Source: Streptomyces sp. NRRL F-5123 | Lineage (GTDB): Bacteria; Actinomycetota; Actinomycetes; Streptomycetales; Streptomycetaceae | NCBI RefSeq assembly: GCF_000721495.1 | Contig: NZ_JOHY01000011.1 | Span: 1-64,000 of the forward strand | DNA length: 64,000 nucleotides | Reading direction: 5' to 3' | Part shown: piece after piece, positions 59,328-64,000 of the stretch | How the letters are laid out: each line of letters starts with the position of its first letter | Position numbering within the stretch: the stretch's first letter is position 1 | Position numbers and translations under genes: made by a program | The notes under the pieces: generated by a model | Told to the model about the DNA's origin: nothing | What the model saw: only the letters and a program-made list of their open reading frames with translations | The model's database searches: none

Positions 59328-60494
59328 TCACTCCTCGCGGGACGCGGAACCGCTGGCCAGCGGCCTGTCGAGACCGCCGGGCTCGAAGAGCCACTCCGCC
59401 TTCAGCTCGGCGTAACCGGGCTTGATCACCTCGTTGATCATGGCGAGACGTTCATCGAAAGGGATGAACGCCGACTTCATCGCGTTGACGGTGAACCACT
59501 GCATGTCGTCGAGCGTGTAGCCGAACGCCTCGACCAGGTGCTCGAACTCCCGGCTCATGCTCGTCCCGGACATCAGCCGGTTGTCCGTGTTGACGGTGAC
59601 GCGGAAGTACAGCCGCCGCAGCAGCCCGATGGGGTGCTCCGCGTACGACGTGGCCGCGCCCGTCTGGAGGTTGGACGTCGGGCACATCTCCAGCGGCACG
59701 CGCTTGTCGCGTACGTACGCGGCCAGCCGGCCCAGCGAGACCTGCCCGTCGGGGCCGGCCTCGATGTCGTCGATGATGCGGACGCCGTGGCCGAGCCGGT
59801 CGGCGCCGCACCACTGGAGGGCCTGCCAGATCGACGGGAGCCCGAAGGCCTCGCCCGCGTGGATGGTGAAGTGGTTGTTCTCGCGCTTGAGGTAGTCGAA
59901 GGCGTCCAGGTGCCGGGTGGGCGGGTAACCGGCCTCCGCGCCCGCGATGTCGAAGCCGGCGACGCCCGAGTCGCGGTAGCGGTTGGCGAGTTCGGCGATC
60001 TCCTGGGAGCGGGCGGCGTGCCGCATCGCGGTCAGCAGCGCGCCGACGCGGATCCGGTTGCCCGCCTCGCGGGCCCGCTTCTCCCCCTGCCGGAAGCCGG
60101 CGTTGACCGCCTCGACGACCTCGTCGAGCGTCAGACCGCCTTCCAGGTGCTGCTCGGGGGCGTAGCGCACCTCGGCGTAGACGACGCCGTCGGCGGCGAG
60201 ATCCTCGGCGCATTCGGCGGCGACGCGGACCAGTGCGTCACGTGTCTGCATCACCGCGCACGTGTGGGCGAAGGTCTCCAGGTACCGTTCGAGGGAGCCG
60301 GAGTCGGCGGCCTGCCGGAACCACGTCCCGAGCTTGTCGGGGTCGGTCTCGGGAAGGCCGTCGTAGCCGGTCGCACGGGCGATGTCGACGATGGTGCCGG
60401 GCCGCAGGCCGCCGTCCAGGTGGTCGTGGAGCAGCACCTTCGGAGCACGGCGGATCTGGTCCCGGGACGGAGCGCCGGGTTTCGGCTTCTGCAT
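59328..60494 (-). CDS. add: Adenosine deaminase
   Basis: 388 residues. Zn-binding [10 protein letters not shown] at ~24-33, [10 protein letters not shown] (catalytic Glu), [25 protein letters not shown], and [16 protein letters not shown] (Zn Asp). It converts (deoxy)adenosine to (deoxy)inosine, which the PNP at 16076 then phosphorolyses. The ATG is 6 nt after a -10-like TATCGT, preceded by the CTACGCGCGTAG operator, so the mRNA is probably leaderless and co-controlled with deoD and deoC. Confidence 0.95.
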   Translation of the reverse strand: MQKPKPGAPSRDQIRRAPKVLLHDHLDGGLRPGTIVDIARATGYDGLPETDPDKLGTWFRQAADSGSLERYLETFAHTCAVMQTRDALVRVAAECAEDLAADGVVYAEVRYAPEQHLEGGLTLDEVVEAVNAGFRQGEKRAREAGNRIRVGALLTAMRHAARSQEIAELANRYRDSGVAGFDIAGAEAGYPPTRHLDAFDYLKRENNHFTIHAGEAFGLPSIWQALQWCGADRLGHGVRIIDDIEAGPDGQVSLGRLAAYVRDKRVPLEMCPTSNLQTGAATSYAEHPIGLLRRLYFRVTVNTDNRLMSGTSMSREFEHLVEAFGYTLDDMQWFTVNAMKSAFIPFDERLAMINEVIKPGYAELKAEWLFEPGGLDRPLASGSASREE

Positions 60495-60510
60495 GGGGAA
60501 ACGATAGTCC

Positions 60511-60522
60511 CTACGCGCGTAG
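60511..60522. promoter_or_regulatory. CTACGCGCGTAG operator upstream of add
   Basis: Perfect palindrome 17 bp before the add ATG. The -10-like TATCGT (minus strand, 60501-60506) lies between it and the start. It is the third copy of the element seen at deoD and deoC. Confidence 0.8.
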
Positions 60523-60594
60523 AATTGGCGGGCGGGGCAAATATTTTCCGCCCGGCCATACTGCGCACACCCCGGTGTCTGCCATCGTTGCGCC

Positions 60595-61422
60595 ATGGCT
60601 TCACAAGCATTACCGGCGCGTGGCGCACGCCTGGGGAACCCCGTCGCGCCCGGGCTCGTGCCGGCGCCCCGGTGGGGGCACCACGCAGGCCGCGGGCCCC
60701 GGGGCGGCGAGGGGACGGACGGCGGCGCGACCGGCGCCACCGTGCGCGCCGTCGTACTCGCGCTGCCCGGCGGTGACGCCCTGAGCACCCGGCGCCGCTC
60801 CCCGCTGGCCGCCGCGGTGATCCGGCCGCTGGCCCGGCACCTGGTGCGGGCGGGGGCCGCAGAGGGTGTCGCGGCGCATGTCGTCCATTACCGCTTCCGC
60901 GGCTGGAACGGCGGCCACGCGCACCCCGCGGAGGACGCCGAGTGGGCCGTGGGCGAGGCCGTACGGCGCTACGGCGACGTGCCGGTGTGCCTGGTCGGCA
61001 TGGGCATGGGCGCGCGCGCCGCGCTGCACGCCGCCGCGCACCCGGCGGTGGGCTCGGTCGTGGCCCTGTCCCCGTGGCTGCCGGACGACCCGGAGCCGGA
61101 GCCGGTCAAGCAGCTGGCCGGGCGCCGGGTGCTGCTCGTGCACGGCACGCAGGACGAGTCGACGTACCCCGAGCTGTCCCTGCGCTTCGCGGAGCGCGCC
61201 AAGAAGATCAACCGCGAGGTGTGCCGCTTCGAGGTGCACTCCGACGGGCACAGCCTGCACCAGCACCGCTCCGAGGTCTTCGCGCTGGCCACGGACTTCG
61301 TCCTCGGCTCGCTCCTGGACCGCCCGTACGCCCGCCCGGTGGCCGACGCGCTCGCCGCTCCCCCGCCGCTGGGCCTGCGGATGCCGCTGGCGTCGGGTTT
61401 CGGCCGCGCTCTCCGCGCGTAG
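60595..61422 (+). CDS. Alpha/beta-hydrolase-fold protein without a nucleophile Ser
   Basis: 275 residues. Hydrolase-like core: [49 protein letters not shown], and a His in [12 protein letters not shown]. At the nucleophile elbow GxSxG the sequence is GMGMG, so the Ser position is Gly and the preceding His (usual GHSMG) is Met. The acid (HGTQDE) and His loops remain. It is probably a non-catalytic or atypical member. It is divergent from add with a 100-bp gap. The first ~45 residues are low complexity and the true start may be internal. Confidence 0.78.
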   Translation: MASQALPARGARLGNPVAPGLVPAPRWGHHAGRGPRGGEGTDGGATGATVRAVVLALPGGDALSTRRRSPLAAAVIRPLARHLVRAGAAEGVAAHVVHYRFRGWNGGHAHPAEDAEWAVGEAVRRYGDVPVCLVGMGMGARAALHAAAHPAVGSVVALSPWLPDDPEPEPVKQLAGRRVLLVHGTQDESTYPELSLRFAERAKKINREVCRFEVHSDGHSLHQHRSEVFALATDFVLGSLLDRPYARPVADALAAPPPLGLRMPLASGFGRALRA

Positions 61423-61492
61423 CGCGGCCGTCCGGGCGCCGGGGTTCGGGTGCCGGGGGTTCGGGCCTTGCGGCCTTCGGGCTCCCGGGCGG

Positions 61493-61813
61493 TCAGTAGC
61501 GGTAGCGGTCCATGTTGTAGAGCTTCGCCTCGTTCGGAGTGACCTTTTCCGGGAGGCTGTTGATCTCGGCATCGATGATCGGCACGAGCTTGCCCAGCAG
61601 TGTCTGGATCCGGCTGCGGCGCCCGGAGATGTCCGACGCCCAGGTGTCGGCGGCCTTGCCGACCCACACCTTCTTGCCGCCCATGTCGGAATTCGTCTGC
61701 TTCAGCGTGTCGTTGAGCGTGCCCATCTCGCCCATGAGCCGGGACTTGAGGCTCTTCAGGTCGGAGATCGCCGGGTTGGGTACCGTCGCCTGTTGCTGAG
61801 CTGGTCCGCCCAT
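61493..61813 (-). CDS. WXG100-like small helical protein
   Basis: 106 residues, helical hairpin pattern: ISDLKSLKSRLMGEMGTLNDTLKQTNSDM, turn with WVG (the WXG motif, KKVWVGKAADTW), then DISGRRSRIQTLLGKLVPIIDAEINSL. No signal peptide, as expected for ESX/type VII substrates. It is probably secreted by an ESX-type system as a partner of a larger protein. The large protein at 62695 is a candidate partner. The ATG follows GGGGGTAGTG. Confidence 0.75.
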   Translation of the reverse strand: MGGPAQQQATVPNPAISDLKSLKSRLMGEMGTLNDTLKQTNSDMGGKKVWVGKAADTWASDISGRRSRIQTLLGKLVPIIDAEINSLPEKVTPNEAKLYNMDRYRY

Positions 61814-61919
61814 GTCACTACCCCCGTAGCGGTGTTGCTCGCCGTTTGCCGAAGCTGTTCTGTACGTACGCTGACGCGTCACGCTTATCATAGCGCCAGC
61901 CGTTTCCCAGGAGGATGCC

Positions 61920-62627
61920 GTGACCGACAACGCCACAGGGGACAGGGCGGGCACTGGGGGCGCGGGCACGCAACGCGGTTCCGACGACCCCATCGCCTTC
62001 ACCCCCATCACCGTCCCCGACCGCGAGCGCGGCCGGCGCCGCAACCGGATCATCGGCATCGCGACGGCCGTCGTCGTCATCGCGGGCGGCATCACGACCT
62101 GGGTCGTGGTCGCCGGCGGCGGTGACGACAAGCCGGTCAAGCACACGGCGGTGATCCCGACCGCGTTCGGGGAGTACACGCAGGCGAAGCCGGACGACTC
62201 GTTGTGGGAGCGCATCGGCGGCGACAACCTCGACCCGTTGAAGAAGGGCGGGGCGAGGATCACGTACACCGCCCCGGACGGGACGGGCGCGATGGTCACG
62301 GTCGAGGTGGACCCGCCGGACTACGTCTCGGACGACGGCACGCACCACGGGCCCGGGTCGGACAGCTTCACCAAACAGCTGCTGGGCGTCGATGATTTGA
62401 GCGGGGTGCGCGAATACCCCGCGGGCAAGGCGGACGGCAAAATCCCGTGCGTCGACATCTCCGCGCGCAACGTGACCACTACCAAGTGCGCCTGGCAGGA
62501 CGAGGCAGCCAGCGTCACCTACTATCCGGTCCGTAATGGCAAGGGCATCGTGGACCACACCGGAGCCACCGCCGAGAGCCTCCGGGCCTTCCTCGACGCC
62601 CTGAAGATCGAACCGCTGAAGTCCTGA
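61920..62627 (+). CDS. Single-pass membrane protein with extracellular domain
   Basis: 235 residues: a cytoplasmic N-tail with basic stop RERGRRRNR, one helix (IIGIATAVVVIAGGITTWVVVAG) and a ~160-residue external domain with one Cys pair (KIPCVDISAR, TTKCAWQDE). The topology resembles EccB/anti-sigma-like accessory proteins in ESX neighbourhoods, but no domain is assigned. It is divergent from the WXG100-like gene with a 106-bp gap, so it may share regulation. Confidence 0.75.
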   Translation: MTDNATGDRAGTGGAGTQRGSDDPIAFTPITVPDRERGRRRNRIIGIATAVVVIAGGITTWVVVAGGGDDKPVKHTAVIPTAFGEYTQAKPDDSLWERIGGDNLDPLKKGGARITYTAPDGTGAMVTVEVDPPDYVSDDGTHHGPGSDSFTKQLLGVDDLSGVREYPAGKADGKIPCVDISARNVTTTKCAWQDEAASVTYYPVRNGKGIVDHTGATAESLRAFLDALKIEPLKS

Positions 62628-62641
62628 GCCGAACAGACCGC

Positions 62642-62676
62642 CGAGCGCCGCCCGTTGACCTTCCGGGCGGCGCTCG
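62642..62676. terminator. Bidirectional hairpin between convergent genes
   Basis: 13-bp stem CGAGCGCCGCCCG/CGGGCGGCGCTCG with a 9-nt loop, between stops at 62627 and 62695. Confidence 0.8.
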
Positions 62677-62694
62677 TCCGTGTACCGGGACCGG

Positions 62695-64000
62695 CTACTC
62701 CTGGAGGTGCTGGAACTGCTCCTGCTGGGTGAAGCCGCGCGAATCCACCAGGTTGACGATCGCGGGGTCCATGAGCCAGTTGCTGTACGCGGTCCGCTGC
62801 CGCGGCGTCATGTCGTCGACATTGATGGCCTGCCCGTTCTTGTCCAGGAAGTTGTCCTCCGGCACCTTGATGTAGCCCTTCGGGTCACCGGTGTACGTGA
62901 CCGGCTTGCCGCCGCGCGGGTGGATGGTCACCGGCTCGGTCACCTTGGAGCTGAAGCCACCGTGGTGGAGCTGCGCATTCGCCAACTGCTGGTAGTTGTA
63001 CTGCCAACTGGTGTCCAGCTGGGCGTCGTTGATCTTCTTGTACTTGTCGGCGAGGCCGCCGGGGGCTTCCTCGGGCTTGACGGAGACCCCGCTGGCGATG
63101 AAGTTCACCAGAAGATCCGTGGCCGCCCCGCCCAGCTCGCCGGCCTTCGCCGTGCCCAGCTCGGTGATGGCCGTGGTCCCGCCGGTCGCCACCCCGACCG
63201 CCAGGTTTGTCGCATCCCCGATGATCTTCGTACGCGCCGCGTTAACGTCATTGGCCCACTGGGTGGCTTCGTCCGCCATGGATTGCTTGGCGTACTCGAA
63301 GGCCCCGCTGTAGGCCTTCATCATCAGACCGCTCTCCATCATGCGGTAGTCCTGCGCGTGGTCGTCGGTGTCCCGCTCGGCGCTGCCCACCTCGTCGGTG
63401 ATCTGCGACCGGAAGGAGTCGAACAGGGCGCTCATCTGCCCCGCGGTCGTGGGGTCGCGGCACGACTCGTTGAGCATCGCCTGCCACAGCGGCGCGCCGA
63501 CCTCCAGGCCGGGCCGGTTGGGGTCCTGGCCGGCGAGGAAGGCCTTCTGGTCCCATTGCGACATCTTCTCGGTGAAGCCGCCCGCCGTGGCGTCGGCGCC
63601 CCACAGCTTGTTGCCGGTCGGCGACGTGATCCCGTAGACCATGTCGCTCCAGTTGGCGGTGATCAGTTTCCCGTAGTAGACGTCGATCGGCTTGTACGTG
63701 TGGATGCTCTTCGAGTCGCCGTTCATGTGGCGGTAGTTGTCCATCAGGATGCGCCCGGTGAGCTTCTCGGCGAGCGGGCGGTTGGTGGACTTCAGGTCGA
63801 TCGTGCCGGACTTGAGCATGTCCGCGAAGGCCTGGGCGCGGGAGGGCGGCTGGTCGAGGTTCCACGGGCCGTGCGGGTACATGACGACCTGGAGGCTGTC
63901 GTAGTTGTGGTCCATGAACTCGCCGGACGCCTCGGGGTTGGCGGCGATGGCGTTGAAAAGCTGCGTGTAGTGGTCGCTGTCGTAGACGCCCTTGCCACCC
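62695..64000 (-). CDS. Large WXG-neighbourhood protein, 5' part beyond the window
   Basis: 434+ residues in frame to the window edge. Long helical stretches (HYTQLFNAIAANPEASGEFM, MLKSGTIDLKSTNRPLAEKL, SALFDSFRSQITDEVGS, AFEYAKQSMADEATQWANDVNAAR), a Gly/Ala-rich possible membrane-inserting segment (ATNLAVGVATGGTTAITELG), and a C-terminal soluble end. No enzyme motif or toxin fold is recognisable. Such proteins beside WXG100 genes in Streptomyces are candidate ESX substrates with a helical delivery region. The missing N-terminus may hold the WXG/LXG part. An internal ATG at 63915 is not the start, because the frame is open and coding-like beyond it. Confidence 0.72.
   Translation of the reverse strand, partial: GGKGVYDSDHYTQLFNAIAANPEASGEFMDHNYDSLQVVMYPHGPWNLDQPPSRAQAFADMLKSGTIDLKSTNRPLAEKLTGRILMDNYRHMNGDSKSIHTYKPIDVYYGKLITANWSDMVYGITSPTGNKLWGADATAGGFTEKMSQWDQKAFLAGQDPNRPGLEVGAPLWQAMLNESCRDPTTAGQMSALFDSFRSQITDEVGSAERDTDDHAQDYRMMESGLMMKAYSGAFEYAKQSMADEATQWANDVNAARTKIIGDATNLAVGVATGGTTAITELGTAKAGELGGAATDLLVNFIASGVSVKPEEAPGGLADKYKKINDAQLDTSWQYNYQQLANAQLHHGGFSSKVTEPVTIHPRGGKPVTYTGDPKGYIKVPEDNFLDKNGQAINVDDMTPRQRTAYSNWLMDPAIVNLVDSRGFTQQEQFQHLQE

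Noticed and set aside
1..64000. tRNA or rRNA genes
   Set aside because: No cloverleaf with a TTC-loop signature or rRNA stretch was noticed on either strand. A covariance scan was not possible here.

Overview
The window is high-GC actinobacterial chromosome, almost certainly Streptomyces or a close relative. The evidence is the GC-biased codon use, frequent GTG starts, many 4-nt start/stop overlaps and several putatively leaderless promoters. It also has Streptomyces-specific gene sets: the AfsQ1/AfsQ2/SigQ signalling locus, Scr1/DUF397 pairs, and an acyl-CoA carboxylase locus beside maf, birA and a class III cyclase. From memory, the backbone order follows the S. coelicolor SCO4900-SCO4928 neighbourhood, with accessory insertions. 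That comparison is recall and was not computed.

Layout. Positions 1-1.8 kb hold the end of a PKS/NRPS-type cluster (ACP-domain tail, free carrier protein, stand-alone condensation domain). Positions 1.8-10.1 kb hold acyl-CoA carboxylase metabolism: adenylate cyclase, biotin ligase (birA), carboxyltransferase beta (pccB), epsilon, a tiny membrane protein, Maf, a membrane protein and the biotinylated alpha subunit (accA2). Positions 10.2-15.6 kb hold an MFS exporter with a divergent TetR gene, a DeoR regulator, an LpdA-type flavoprotein and a gamma-glutamylcyclotransferase-like protein. Positions 16-18.6 kb hold purine nucleoside phosphorylase and a phosphohexomutase.

Positions 18.7-32.1 kb form the most unusual block, a minus-strand Pst-like locus. 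It holds PstC, PstA, a membrane-anchored PstS, a giant PstS-like stalked membrane protein, a free secreted PstS-like protein, two paralogous secreted Ig-like proteins (one ending in an LAATG sorting motif and stalk), a sortase-fold membrane protein without its catalytic His and Cys, PstB, and a truncated sortase-like lipoprotein. No phoU is present. PHO-box-like repeats lie upstream.

Positions 32.4-40.5 kb hold small envelope proteins, a GntR-ABC operon, a P-loop kinase, deoC, and a full-length plus a catalytic-domain-less aldehyde dehydrogenase. Positions 40.6-46.4 kb hold a uridine-kinase-like gene, a membrane protein translationally coupled to a NarL-type two-component system, a DUF4097 lipoprotein, and a TetR gene divergent from an alpha/beta hydrolase. 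Positions 46.4-49.3 kb are accessory. Two inverted copies of a group II intron 3' end (domains V and VI) flank a secreted repeat protein, followed by gene debris and a peptidoglycan-binding-like secreted protein. Positions 49.4-54.7 kb hold an APC permease, an Scr1/DUF397 plus anti-sigma-like ATPase cluster, and VanZ. Positions 54.9-59.2 kb hold lipoprotein-afsQ2-afsQ1 and divergent sigQ, with a perfect AfsQ1 box between them. Positions 59.3-64 kb hold adenosine deaminase, a hydrolase-fold protein, a WXG100-like protein, a membrane protein and the start-truncated part of a large WXG-context protein.

One link across the window is regulatory. The nucleoside-catabolism genes deoD (PNP), deoC and add, spread over 44 kb, each carry the same perfect palindrome CTACGCGCGTAG just upstream of a -10 hexamer that sits 6 nt before the start codon. 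This suggests one regulon of leaderless transcripts.
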